64,000 nt of DNA from NCBI GenBank assembly GCA_024699855.1, contig JAMPIQ010000003.1, forward strand, positions 7,750,001 through 7,814,000. Reading direction: 5' to 3'. The number at the start of each line of letters is the position of its first letter. Positions within the stretch are counted from its first letter, which is position 1. The notes beneath the pieces are model-generated. The model worked only from the letters and a program-made list of their open reading frames with translations. It was not told where the DNA came from and ran no database searches. Made by a program: the position numbers and the translations under genes. Below, in pieces: positions 35,953-48,549 of this stretch. The stretch comes from Aphelenchoides besseyi (taxonomy: Eukaryota > Nematoda > Chromadorea > Rhabditida > Aphelenchoididae).

Positions 35953-38694
35953 ATGCGTTTGGCCTCAACATTACGAGCAGCTACGCGTTTCAAGTCGCGC
36001 ACTCAGTTAGCCTCAGAGATCGTTAAACGTTACCGACAGAAACAAGAAGTTGCAACTCTCCAACAACCACAACAATTGACCGATCCAGCCGAGGAGTTGG
36101 AATCGATGATGGCAAGTGCATTTATCAAGTGGGTTTTAAAAGTCGAATTCAAATGTCGTTTGTTTCCAGAGAAAACCTCAACATTTTCGACTCATATCAA
36201 CGGAAATCCGATGAAATCAAAAATGAAAAACGGAAAGTAGAAGCTGAAGAACAGAAGAATCCAGAACATCAAATGTTTCCGTACAGAGTTGACGTTGCTC
36301 CCGAAATTTTTACGAATAAAAAAACAGAATTAACGGAAAACTTAATGCCAATTGAGAAGCAAGCTTCAATGCCTCCAGAACGTGGTTTTTTCGTTGTTGG
36401 AGATCAGTTTAGCGACGAGTACAAAGCGGGAACTGCATCTGAATTGATCGAAGAAGAGCAGTTAGAGTGAGTTCCAGAAGTCCGTTATTCTCTATAAACG
36501 GATGTTTAGAATGGGATACACAATTCACGGTAAAATCGGTTCTTTCGAACACATTCAAATGATGGCACCCGGTCAAAGCACTGAAGATACAATCTTTACA
36601 GTAAGACGAGCTCTCCGGTAACAGACTTTAAGTATTCAGAATCCAAAACCAAAAAATGAGAAGATCTACGAGCAGGAAGAAGATCTTGAGCAAGATGGAG
36701 AGTGGAAATCGTCGTATGGTCACGCTGATCCGAACTATCAACCCAAACACGCAAAATCATGTACCGGTTGTGGCGCCAAGTTCCATTGTCAAGACAGTGC
36801 TCTTCCTGGCTTTGTGCCTGTTCAATTGTTGAAGCGAATTGTACGTCGAGATGAACATTTAAATCGGTCAAATATTATTAGCGAGTTGTGTCGTCGATGT
36901 TTTATGCTTCGAAATTACAAGTTTTTGGTATGTTCGTCCTATCAACTTTGAATGATGTAATTGTTTCAGTTGAATGTTAACGTTGCTCCAGTAGACTACC
37001 GAACATTGATGGGTCATCTGAAATTGTTGCAAGAAGTTCTGATACTATTTGTTGTCGATATGACTGATATTCGTGGTTCAATTCATCGTCAACTTCCGAA
37101 GATCATCGGTGACCGGAAGCCGATGATAGTCATTGGTTGGATTAAACTTTCCAACAAATGTACGTAAGTACTTTAAGGTAACAAAGTCGACTTACTTCCA
37201 CCCGACGCTCAAACCGGTTACATGCAAAATTTTCGAGATACGCTGCAAAAAGAATTGGAAATTGCCCGTTTCACCGATCTCTTTAACATTTTGAACATTT
37301 CGCTTGTGAGCGCAAAAACAGGCTATGGAATTGAGGATTTGATTACTGTAAGCAAAATAGTAGAATCACGATTTATATGAACTATTAAGGCAATCTTCTT
37401 GAGATGGATGACACCATATGGTCGTTTGCGTGGTGACATGTACGTTGTCGGATGTACAAACGCTGGAAAATCGTGGGTGCACCAATTCATTTTTATGATC
37501 TTGCTTCAGCACTCTGTTCAATACATTCATTCAATCGGATTTGTGTAAAATTCGAGCAATTGATTTGGTAGACCGCGTGACTACCTCTGTTTGGCCGGGA
37601 ACTACCTTGTCGTTATTGAAATTTCCGGTAATGACTCCATCACCTCGACGTTTGGAGTTAAGAAGACGACGTTTACTCTCACACATGGCTTGGGCCAAAA
37701 AAGAACGTGCCTTTCAATACAAACTTTTCAAAGAAACCGTTAATCCGAAGTATTTGACGTTGACTGGACACGTTGAGTCGACATTCAAGAAATTCGAAGA
37801 TGACAGTCAACCGATTGGAACCGAGAATATTGAGTCGTTGTTTGGAGGTGCACAACTGAAAGAAGAAGAGAAGACCAATCGATCACGTATCAGTTTGAAT
37901 GAACCTATTTTTCGAATGGGTAATTGGTGTTATGACACGCCCGGTACTGTTGATCAAGAACAAGTGGGACGAAATAGTGTTCACTGATCTTTAATTTGTC
38001 TTCAGATTATGGATCTGTTCACGTTGGACGAGTTGATTAACGTTATTCCGCGCTCGTTGATTGTGCCGCGAACTGCCGTTTGTCAAGCGGGATTTTCGTT
38101 GTTAATTGGCGGAATTGGAAGAATTGACATCACGAACACGTACGGCGGAAAAGAACAAGTGAAAGTACAAAATCGTCCGGTTTACGTAAGTCACTCGATC
38201 ATAGCAAACTCCCAATTGTTTTTAGCTTACTGTCTTCTCAAGTGATCGACTTCCGTTGCACGTGTTGCCAACGAAAGAAGTGGATGATTATTTGGCAGAA
38301 CGTTTAGGAACCGGACTTTTGGGCGCGCCATTGGGCGATGAGATGCGATTGGCCGAATTTCCAAAAGTTTGTATGAACAATAGAAGTTTTATTGTAAAGT
38401 CAATTGCAGCTCAAACATCAAATGTTTGAAATTGAAACTGCAAATCCGATGAAATTGATTGGCGCAGACGATATTCTATTGACTTCAATTGGATGGGTTA
38501 TGGTCACTTCATTGCACAACGTCGTTCTGAACGCCTTCACACCTGCCGGTCGCGGTCTTGGTCGACGTGCTGCTCTTCTACCGCACTCGATCAATATGAA
38601 GGGCAGACGGATTCCATCAACTCGTCTTTATTATCCGAAAGTTTTCTTACCCGGCACTCGAAACCGAAGACCATCGGTTAAACCAAATGAATAG
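35953..38694 (+). CDS. NOA1: NOA1-type mitochondrial circularly permuted GTPase
   Basis: A YqeH/NOA1-family GTPase acting in assembly of the mitochondrial ribosome. The start MRLASTLRAATRFKSRTQ looks like a mitochondrial presequence. A zinc-binding segment follows (SCTGCGAKFHCQ, later CRRC). The GTPase motifs come in permuted order: G4 GNKVDLL, G5 SAKTGYGI, then G1 GCTNAGKST across an intron near 37470, a G2 region around SVWPGTTL, and G3 YDTPGT. The C-terminal region follows, ending in a basic tail. G1 to G3 being downstream of G4-G5 is diagnostic. Introns are 34-50 nt. It begins 3 nt after the PIG-P stop, with no room for a splice acceptor, so both frames probably share one mRNA. Confidence 0.92.
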
Positions 38695-38884
38695 GTCATT
38701 TAAATGTCTGATGTTATTATTGTTACTTACTGGTTTGTTAAACTTCTTCTCAATATCAATCGATTGTCCAAAGGTTAATGTTCAACCTAAAGATACTTTC
38801 GTATAATCAAATCATTTCATTTGTCAGTTATAGTCTTAGGCTGTTCGATTTAAACAGCGTGATGGACTACAAACTGCATGATTG

Positions 38885-41800
38885 ATGAATATGTTGCCTG
38901 AATGGCTGACCAATCAACGAATTGGATTTGCTGCATCAGTATTTCTTGCTATCTTGTTCTACGGGTACAAGTGAGTTCTGCATTTGATCGACGCTTAAAA
39001 GCGATTTGGACTTTAGTCTTTTTACTGATCTCGTTTGTCTTTTCCTCATTGGCATTTGCACTTTCTGTTTCGTCGTGAATCTCTTGAATGATCCACAAAC
39101 TTTATCGACACTTCAAAGTTTGGCTTTTAAGTTGAAAACTCAGGAGTCAACAACCGATCAACGTCTTTCATCAACGTTTTCTGTTCAGTCCGCTTCGTAC
39201 ATTCAATTCACACCGTGGAGTGGAATTCAACTTTCGGAGTCGCTCAATGAAACGCTTGAGAACTTTGCCAGTTGTTTAATCAACGACTACGTGGAACGAT
39301 GGTACAAAGCGGAGTTTAGCGCAGATAACACTTTCATTTTGGAGACCAAGTTTGTTAGCATGACCATGTATTTGTAATCGACGGTTTTAGATACCAAATT
39401 CGATTTGGTGGAGCAACAGCAATACGAGCAATTCGCGAATTTGATTTTGTTCATTTGCTTCAAACCGAAGCGATTCCGCTTGTTTTAATGCACGTGAACC
39501 GCACATCCAAATACCTGGACAATCTTCAGTTGAAAGAAACACAAGTATTGAATGAACATCATGTAGCAAAAGTATTTTCGAAGGACTTGCACGTTGCAAT
39601 GCAGTCCGAACAAAATCAAGAAGAATACTTGAGACGAATTGCTGATCTTCTCGTCGGTTTGTTGATGGACGATTGGCGGATTGGTGGTCGTGAGAGAAGT
39701 GCAGAATCAACGGATAAAAGCTCAAAGGCATAAAAAATGAGAAGCTATTAACAGATTACAATTTCAGTTGAAATGGCCAAGCGAAACGTGTCGTTATTTT
39801 CTACGGGAATTGGTTTTGTCGACTATCTTGCAACCGGTTCTCAATTTTATAACCGCTCCGGATACCATCAATCGTCTTTTGATAACCGCATTAGAACCGT
39901 CAAATAGGCACGCCGTAGATAAGTCAACGGTAAGTGACGACAATAAATTCGAATCTTAAAACCAATGATTTTAGGAACACAAAGTTGGTTTCCTTGAGAA
40001 TTTCAACAAATTTTGTCGTGCTGATGCTCCAGACTCATTGCTTGTTCTAAAATTAAGTGATTTGTCACGGGATCCGCGTCTTCTGCAGAGCTTCGACGCA
40101 TATCTACGTGATATCAAAGGACCATCTCATTGGTTGGATTGTTTCCTGCAAGCTCACGACGTGTTCAATCGGCTACAAAAACTGAGAGTAAGTGATCAAA
40201 GAATCTTACTAATCTATTTGTTAGGATAACATGTGCATCGAATTCAACGAAGTTTATTCAGACGTGTGGCAGTTGTATTCTGCTTTTATTTACGGCAGTG
40301 CACGTACAAGAATCGAATTGTTCTCAGATGAATTGATTGAATCCTTTAAACGGGCGATAGATGAAAAATCGCTGAGCGACTTGATCAAATCAACTGAAAG
40401 AGTAAGAAAGAGGGAGATATTGATTATTGTAACTTTTTGTTCAGATCTACATGGATTTGTATCAGGAACTGAACTACAGCTACGTGGTTTCGTTTTGCCA
40501 GTCTGAAAACTATCTCAGTCATTTGTGCGGAAAAGCGCCAACAATCGAAGAACTCTCTCAAATGGATGAAGAGAAGGAAAAATCGACAAATGATCAGATT
40601 GCACCGCCGAGCTCTTCATTATCGCAATTTCCAAGTCGTATTTGGAGTATGCTCCGTGGTGAGTATGAAGTCGAGGAGTCAACAGATGAAAAGAATCGCG
40701 AGATCCTTGAATTAGACGATGAAGCAAAGCCATTAGATGCAATTGATTCTTCATTTTTAGTAAACAAAACAACGAAAATAAGATTTAAATTTGAGTTTAG
40801 GTGTTAGAAGATGCTACACCACTCGACGAGATCAACATTAATACATGGACGATACGAATCGATAAGATCGAGCCACGACGACGCTTTCGCACGGGCAAAA
40901 TTTTCTACGTTTATGTCGTCCATGTAACGCAAAAAGAGGACGAAAGTTTTGATCCTGTGGAAACGGCGTGTTGTTCAATAAGCAGTTTATCAAGTGGGTT
41001 AACGAAGAAACGGGTTGGATCTTCGTGTACAACTGAAATTGATGTTCTGACTGAAACCACCGATCATCCACTTAACATGAAAGACGACAATAGCGATTTT
41101 GATGATGAGATCAATTTTGTTCCTGAAGAAGAATTAGAAGTCTTTGAGGCCTTAAGTCAACTACCGCATTCATGGTCTATGGCAAGAACTTACGACGAAT
41201 TTTACGCCTTTGATTCGGCTCTACGAAACTTTCATGGCGTCAATTCACAGCGGTTTGCTCTGCTGCCCGATCGAAAGATGATGTGTGCACGGAACCGGCA
41301 GTTTTTAGAATCCCAACGAAACTACATGGAAGACTTTTTGAGAGTGAGTTTTAAAATAATTTTATTTATGATATTCGCTTAGAAACTAGCAAAACAACCG
41401 CTCTTAAAGAGCTCTGAACTTCTATTCGCCTTTTTGACTAATCCCGGTGAGGCTGGATTTGAAACTTCCTTTGTCGAATACGATGAATTGACATTACGGA
41501 AATCAGCTGATCGTCGAAAAAGTGCAGAAACAGAAGCCGATCAGTATATCACGCCATTCATAGCTCGTCTGCTGGCCAATACACTTGCTAGTGATGAGCC
41601 TCAAGCAAAGCCATCAGACGATGTAATGTCTTTAGATTCGGGGTTTGTAACAAAATAAGTTTTTGAGTTAATTGTCCTATTTCTAGAACCTTTAGTATGT
41701 TTCCCGATAATGCATCCGAGTTCAACGAAGAACCAAATTTGTTTGCGCGTGTCCATCCATCTAATCCGCATCTTAATGGCGCCAAAAATTTGATTGATTT

Positions 41801-42360
41801 TGTTCGAGAGCCATCAGCTAAAGAAGTTAGAGCATTGGAGACTTTTGAGAAATTTAGAGAGTAAGATGGTCGTTTTGATTAGTTTAATTGAAGTTTTTAG
41901 AAATGTTTCTATTCTAAGTGTTCATGTTCTCGGTCGTTGCTTTAAGCTACCGAAGTTAATTCAACAAATGGCTTTGACTGTTGCGAGCATCTTTGATCGA
42001 ACGTTGGATCGCGTGTTCAATCGATCTTTGAAATTTGTCACGGGGTTGTTGTTCGATGAAAGCACGTTGTTGGCGATAGTGCGAGCATTACATTTGGTTG
42101 TTTTCGAAGAACACCGAGAAGATATAACGGCCGTTGATGTTGAACGACGAGCTGCTCAAGCAGAAAGACTTCTTAATCACTGGTTACGTCCTCGTGTGTT
42201 GGATCAAATCTCCGAGCGAACAACCGAACATGTTCGACTTGGAATCGGACACGTTTTTCGTTGTTTTCAACAAGTAAATTTCAATCGACAATTAGCGTTT
42301 GTGTTGCTAGACGTTTTGACTGCTCATCTTGTGCCTTCAAATTCACAAGAAACTGAATAA
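38885..42360 (+). CDS. SNX14: Sorting nexin 14-like protein (PXA-RGS-PX-nexin C)
   Basis: An ER/endolysosome-linked membrane protein of the SNX13/14/19/25 group. After the ATG at 38885 (a second in-frame ATG is at 38891) come two N-terminal hydrophobic segments, near FAASVFLAILFYGY and LVCLFLIGICTFCFVV. The PXA domain follows (DLHVAMQSEQNQEEYLRR, TILQPVLNFITAPDTINRLL), then an RGS domain (about 39970-40530), an acidic linker and a PX domain with a large insertion (WTIRIDKIEPRR, later WSMARTYDEFYAFDSAL). The C-terminal nexin domain ends FNRQLAFVLLDVLTAHLVP, very like SNX14. It lies about 190 bp downstream of NOA1 on the same strand. AATAAA overlaps the stop codon at 42356. Confidence 0.88.
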
Positions 42361-42501
42361 ACTTACTCGTTCTTTTTGACAAACTCAACTTCTTGGCATC
42401 AGTTTATGGGTTTAACGATTTCAAAATATTGAGCTATAGTCAGTCTAGGGTTGTATTTGTTTTGTCGTCGATGACGAGTGTAAGAACAATTAGTTTTCCC
42501 G

Positions 42502-42507
42502 TTTATT
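42502..42507 (-). terminator. Polyadenylation signal of EFR3
   Basis: AATAAA on the minus strand, about 120 nt beyond the EFR3 stop. The 270-bp gap between convergent SNX14 and EFR3 holds no other feature. Confidence 0.45.
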
Positions 42508-42629
42508 GATGACAGCAATAATTAACGTATGGTTTATTAATTATGCGCTGTGATCGAAAAGCAGTGGATTAGACCGAATAGAGATTGAAAGTTGCAATGG
42601 CTTTTATAAAACATAGAAATTTGGGAAAA

Positions 42630-45600
42630 TTAGCAGATAAAATGTTTCGGAAGCTTCAATTCGTCGATTGAAGCTATCAAGTTGTGTCGTGCATAATCGT
42701 GAGTAGTTAACCACTGCTGGTGTTCGTCGAGTAAACGTTTGACCAATGCCTTTGATTCGCCGTCAGCGTCTCGTCGTGGACGTTTTAAGAGTGCAACATA
42801 CTCCTCGGCTGTTTTCCCACGAAAACGAGACAAAATCTCTTGACTTTTCTCTTGATCTTGTTTCGCCTCTTCAGTTGGATCGGGGTCTGAATTGGAGAAC
42901 TGCTGAAGCTCTTCCAATGTAACAACCTCGTCCGGTTTGTAAACGCCTATATTTGTACAAAAAGTAGTTTGATTGTAGAACTTACGTTCCGTCCAACTGA
43001 TTGCATCGTTCATTGACTCATCGGAAGGCAAAGACCAATCGAAACTGCTCACCGACAGACTTCTCTCGTCTTCGTCGTCTGCACCAATTGAGCGATCAGG
43101 TTGTTTATCGACGGAATCTTTTTGATCAAACGGAATTGAACGACGTTGAGTAAGATGTGGACGACGTGCAGAAACATTCACCGTTTCTTTGCCATCAGAT
43201 CGCGACAAAGTCGAAGTGAAGGGTTTGAACAGAGCATCGACACTTTTGTTCGATGACTGCACGAGTTTCTATTACACAATCTCATATCAACCACTTACTT
43301 TTAAGATTTTAGCGACCGCTTCTAAATCAAACAGCAACGTTTTGTCGTTTTCTGTCAACAACGGTCGTCCTGTATATTCATCCACGGATTCCATTTGAGC
43401 AATCGGGGCTTTTCCGGGCGACATGTTTTGTGAATTCAACGGGTCTTTGATTGGATGTGCACGAGACATAATGTCCAAAAGTGCATGACCATGTTCTCGA
43501 CGATTTTCAATTACCTATACGATTACTATTGAGTATGTTAAGACGAAAGCTTACTTGTTGCACGTCGTGACAGAGCGCTGGAAGACACAACAATTGAGAA
43601 CACAAATTCATGTATTTTGCCACAACGTTGTGCAAAGTAGCCCGTTTCTTGATGTTAAAGTTTGCTGTCGAGTCTAGTGCCAGGTCTTGAAGAGCAAAAC
43701 ACAAACGAAACAGTTCGATTAATTGCTAAAAAATAAAATCAGTTCAACCATAAATCTTCATTACCGCATCATGTCCCGTTTCGATGCAAATCAAACACAT
43801 TGAACAAAGAAGTGAATCGGCGTGTTTTTGTAGATCATCTTCGTCCATCATTTGAGCAAAACTAAAAACGGCAGGAAGAAATCTCAATCTCCAATTGAAC
43901 GTACGTGTACAAAGATGAGAGAATAATAGCAGAATTGCTTTTCATAAAGTTTTGGTCTTGACGTGTACATTTCTCGATAGTCAACGACAAGTCTTCGACA
44001 TCTTTGAAGTACAAGAAATGATCCAATTTGTTCAAGTTGTCGTGACGATCAAACAAAGTTTGTAGAATTTGTTGGGCAATCAAACGCAATTCCGGATCAT
44101 TTGAAGTTGATAGTTTGCAAATTGTATTCAGAAAGCTTTCCGTAAAAACAGTATTCAAATAGAAAGTTTTGTAGCGCGTAGCGATCTAAAAAACAGTTGT
44201 TTGTCAGCTGTTGTTTATGCAACATACTTGCAGTAGGGTTTTGAGCAAAACTTTTTGCAAATATGCATCTCCTTCCTTCAACGTTTCACTGTTTTGTGTT
44301 GTTGCGATGTAATTCACAGTAAACATCATAATTTCGACTTTTTGATAGTCAGGAAGAGTAGCCGCAAATTTGCCCATGACATCGATAAGTCTATCCTGAA
44401 GCATACACTCAGAATGCGGATCCATACATTCTGCTGTTCTCCAGTACTCAACAGAGGTCTTCAACGATTTCAACAGATCACTGAATATCGACAACAAAAG
44501 TGGTCCGATTGTTGCTCCTGAGATCGTTACAATGTTTGCAAGAACTGTCGCGACACCAATTCGTTTTTTAACCTCCGCCTTTTTTGTGCTTTCCAAATGT
44601 TTAATCAACTCCTGAAATCGAATTGATTTTGCGATTTCAATGGATTTTGTACCTGAAGCACAAAGAACGAATGTTGAGTTTGAATGCTGTACAAAATGGC
44701 CTTAAATGTGTGCGTAGCAAAAGTAGCCGGTGGATTCCATTTGTCGTGAAGATCACAATGTTTGAGCACTGGATCAAGAACTTTTCTAAACCCCAATATA
44801 AACCAAGTAAAATAATCCAACGGACCCTAAAGCTTCAAAACTGCATTTTCCACATAGCTCGCGTAAACATTGCAACGCCAACCAATGCGGTTCGTCTTTA
44901 GCTACTTCATCGGGATAGGGATAATCAAAGTTTGAATGATCCAAATGCTCATCCCAGTTGTCTGCTTCTTCTTGAAAATTGTACAGAATTGATGGTACAA
45001 TTTTGGTCATGTGTTGTTCTAAAATATCGTTAATTATACGTCAAGACAATCATTTTACTTTGCCACATATCCGCTTGCATATCATCCGAAACGGACTTCC
45101 AAATGACACCTGAAAAGACAACAAATGAAATCAAAATATGGATTGATACCTCGTATTCCACGTAATCCATTATATCGATGTTCTTTGCATCGAGAACCAC
45201 GATTGGCGTGACACATAGCCGAGAACTTGGAAATGAAGAAGTCGTATTCTCTGTGGTAAGTCGGAGATTTCTCTTCGATTGCAGAGAATCGGACAAACAA
45301 ATCGGTTGCCATTTTCTACGTAATCGAACATAAATGTAAGAATCAAAAGCAAACTGACTTCTAAATCGGGATCATTTGTTTCCAACAACTTTTGGACCAT
45401 TCGCAAATAGTTTTCGAGAAACAAACTTAAACTTGGCGACGTATGACATGCTTGAAGAAGACCGTTCATTGCATCTACAGCCACCTAACGCTTGTTATTA
45501 CTTTCAATTGTAACAGTCAAGCACAAACCTTAACTTGATCATAACGCTGACGATAAAGATCCCGAGACAAACGATCCAACAGGTAGACGCCAATTCGATT

Positions 45601-45762
45601 CAACTTCTCCGGATGTGTGATTGTATAGAAAGTCAGTTTAGTCATGTTGGCGTTGACTAGTCCCTCATTCAATTGTCGTGGATAGATCGCATCGACCAAT
45701 CGCAAATATCGTGGTTTGCAGGCAGTACAGCCCATCATACATGATTCGAATAGTCCGGGCAT
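42630..45762 (-). CDS. EFR3: EFR3 homologue, plasma-membrane anchor of PI4-kinase III alpha
   Basis: A palmitoylated armadillo/HEAT-like protein that recruits the PI4KA-TTC7 complex to the plasma membrane. The N-terminus (MPGLFESCMMGCTACKPRY) has three cysteines where animal EFR3 has its palmitoylated cluster. The family core follows: LRLVDAIYP, NANMTKLTFYTITHPEKLNR and YLLDRLSRDLYRQRYDQV. An exon near 45250 has PTYHREYDFFISKFSAMCH. Further exons contain LPDYQKVEIMMFTVNYI and RQDQNFMKSNSA, then a serine-rich acidic C-terminal region. Around a dozen short introns interrupt it. A CAG acceptor at 45774 lies 11 nt before the ATG, and another frame ends 45 nt upstream, suggesting a downstream position in an operon. 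Confidence 0.92.
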
Positions 45763-45773
45763 CGCAATGATAA

Positions 45774-45775
45774 CT
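45774..45775 (-). promoter_or_regulatory. Likely splice-leader or cis acceptor before the EFR3 start
   Basis: On the minus strand CCTTTGACATCAG precedes the EFR3 ATG by 11 nt. In nematodes an acceptor this close to the start, with no 5' exon nearby, commonly marks trans-splicing. Which leader is used cannot be read from this window. Confidence 0.4.
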
Positions 45776-45806
45776 GATGTCAAAGGATAAACATCGTGCA
45801 GAAAAT

Positions 45807-46313
45807 TCAATCGCAGTGGTGAAAGTCAATCGACGCAAATCCAATGGTTGACGTTTCCATCGACGGAAAATCGGTTTCCCGAGTCAACTCAATTTCTAAC
45901 CGGTCGATTTTTTGTTGTCGAGGCTCATTGCACGTCTGAGAAAACAGAAGATGTTGTTTACGGTTCACAAGTGTGTTTTCTTTTATGTCATTTAGCAACA
46001 TTAGTTGTCGTTTGAACTGAATGGCAAGTTCGATTTTCTGGTCAAGTAAACGGTACTTGTCAATTTATCATCTTTTTTCGAGAACGAAAATAATCTTCGC
46101 TTATGAAGAATGCAATGGACCGTCTGATAATGTTCGAAACAAAACATTCGCTTTTCAGGCTTTCGATCGAGACTTTGCTACGTGATTGAGCCCGCAATCG
46201 ACGACACAAAACACGCAGCCAACCAACCACGAGGTGGTGATGAGTTTGTTCGTACAGCAAAGTTAATTCGATTTTACTCTCGTTAACTTCCCGTAAAACG
46301 TTTGAATCTTTCT
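45807..46313 (-). pseudogene. Unrecognised coding-like region upstream of EFR3, one apparent frameshift
   Basis: I do not recognise the product. From an acceptor-like TTTTAG near 46314 a frame runs through a helix-rich segment (WLRVLCRRLRAQSRSK) to a stop near 46060. A second frame picks up directly (KYRLLDQKIELAIQFKRQL) and ends at 45807-45809. Dropping one base in an AAATTGAC stretch near 46060 would join them into about 170 residues of charged, coiled-coil-like protein. No ATG is found near the upstream end, so an earlier exon is missing or the gene is decayed. It sits 45 nt from EFR3 on the same strand and about 80 bp from the divergent ADPGK start. Confidence 0.35.
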
Positions 46314-46391
46314 AAAATTAACTTTCAAGGTGAAAAGTTTAAGTTGATGAACAAGGAACCGAACTTTTTGGGTTTAGACTGAAAACCAGTG

Positions 46392-48144
46392 ATGTTTCCG
46401 TTTAACACTCCGTACAACCATCTATTGTATTGGTCATTTCTGTTCGCGACCGTGCCATGGCTTTACAGCTATTTCAACGAACATCATCGGTTGGCGTCGA
46501 TGAGTGTGGATCAAGCGGTAATGAAATCTTGGGACCGTGTGATTGTTCATCCATCCATCAAGTTCCGAAAAGTTGTGGTTGGAATCAACGTGAACGTGGA
46601 CGCCATTCTTTCCGGGGTTGGATTGATCAACAAACTGAATTTATCGTCGGCCGAAGTTTGCGATCACGAAGTTATTGGCAATTTGAAAGAACTCTACGAG
46701 GCGTTCATTTACTTCTTCAGTCGTGGAGCACCGGCTGAAAGATATTGCGCCGATGAAGATGCATTCCAACGACTTGCAACTGCCGTCGAAGACAAAAACT
46801 TGCGTGCACACGTAAGTTCAAACGTTTTTATTCAATAGTTTTCTGCTGCCTTAGTACTCGATTGGTGGAAACGCCGCTTTGATGGCTCAAAAGATTGCAA
46901 CGGGCTTTCCATTGACAACCACGTATTTGGTTGGTCCAATTGGGCCACGAGCTAATGCTCTTTTACATCCGTCCATTGAACGAAACAATTCGACGCGTAT
47001 CGTTCAAGACGAATTGCACATGATTCTCGAATATAAACAAGGTGAGATTCTTGGCGAGTATGTTTCTCCCGCTTCATCTCGTTTCATTACATCACACGAT
47101 CAGTACAGGTAGCGAACAATACACGCTCTGTTTTCATTTGTTTGTTTTTGCAGTGGAAGTTCAGTTGTGATTGAAATGTTTTTCAAAGCAATTGCTCAAT
47201 ACAGACCCGATTTGATTATGTTTTCTGGTGTTCACTTGCTGGAAGGCCAAGTAACCAATGAAACAGAGTTATTAACAAAGCAAAATCTTTATTTAGCCAC
47301 GACAAGTTCGATTAGAAAAACTGCGAATGATCAAACGATCTTTATTGCAAGTTAATCCGTTGGTTCCCATTCACTTCAGCTTGGGTTCTATGGGCGATTC
47401 TTCTCATGTCCACGAGGTTTTGTACCGGGTAAGCCCGTTATCGTTGTGTAAATCTCATGATCCAATATTTCAGATCATTCCATACGTCGATTCGTTGTTT
47501 ATCAACGAACAAGAGTTGGCATTTATCTCAAAAGTCGGGAATGGTCCCTATCAAGAACAATACCCAGTGAGAGCAGGCACATTGCACGCCTACAAAGTAA
47601 ACCAATAAACTTCGTAATATTCATAAGATCTTCGCGTTTAGGTCGTTGAAATGCTTAATTGGCTGCTCACAACTCTTGGTCACGATCGTTCCAATCCTGC
47701 GGCCAAGAATTACAACTACCGACTTCAACGAATTCACTTCCATTGCCTTACTTATCACATCGTCGTGAGTCGCGGAACCGATTGGTCAAATTTGGCGGCG
47801 GGATTGGCGGCAGGAGCTCGTTTAGCCGGACGTCAGTCGTGTAACATTGTGAATGATCGCGAGGATCATGACAAGTTGGAAATTCGAACAAGTGGGACGG
47901 TACTTTTGGACAAACAAATGGATAAGGTTTATCAGTTTAATCAGTACAAGTAAGTTTAAGTTGTTCGATTCATTTAATCTGTATTTCCAGTCCAATTGCT
48001 TCGTGGATGCGAAACGATGTTGTTTACATTTACACACCCGTGTTAGTTTGCAAGTTTCCTCAGCACATTGTCGGTGTTGACGATGCGATTTCTGTTACTG
48101 CGCTTTTGTATAGCCAGTTCTACAAGATGGAAAAGCATCAATAA
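46392..48144 (+). CDS. ADPGK: ADP-dependent glucokinase
   Basis: Phosphorylates glucose with ADP instead of ATP; the animal enzyme is anchored in the ER. The ATG at 46392 follows an acceptor-like CCAG by 2 nt. The N-terminus has a membrane anchor (LLYWSFLFATVPWLYSYF). Family segments in order are VVVGINVNVDAIL, YSIGGNAALMAQKIA, YLVGPIGPRA, DLIMFSGVHLLEG, SLFINEQELAFIS, IHFHCLTYHIV and LAAGARLAGRQSC. The last exon reads PVLVCKFPQHIVGVDDAIS; the human motif at this point, as I recall it, is GLGD, and the catalytic aspartate is kept while the glycine before it is aspartate. The length fits the family. AATAAA at 48304 lies 160 nt past the stop. Confidence 0.92.
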
Positions 48145-48549
48145 CCGTCCGTTACAGCTCTTTCGTTTAGGAATTAACTATTTCGTAGTTTGCATTTTCT
48201 ACTCTTCCCTTATAGTTCTCAATTCTACGTTAAGAGTCGGGTATTCATTTGGTTTTTGCCATAACGGTTGACATAAAATTGAATGCCATTTATCGAAATT
48301 GGTAATAAACTAAAAGTGCAAACTTGTTCGATTGTTTTGCAACACTGAAACGCAGCACACGTGTGCTCTCGAAAGAGTTGTGAAGCAAAAGGGAGTGTCA
48401 CAACGATTGAAAGTGATAAGAAGTCAAGAACATGAATAGAAATTTTGAGACCAATTCGACAAACCAATTCGGTTACTTCGCCTCGTTGTTTCATTTTTTG
48501 CAGTAAATTTTGTAGTAAAAGGTTTTAATTCACTATTCAATGTCAACTA
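48145..48549. other. ADPGK 3' UTR and Rictor upstream region
   Basis: A 405-bp stretch with the ADPGK polyadenylation signal at 48304-48309. The remainder is presumably the Rictor promoter. No other feature is seen. Confidence 0.5.

Noticed and set aside
42109..42360. AATAAA overlapping the SNX14 stop as its polyadenylation signal
   Set aside because: A signal overlapping the stop would leave almost no 3' UTR; it may be chance, so it is mentioned but not listed as a feature.
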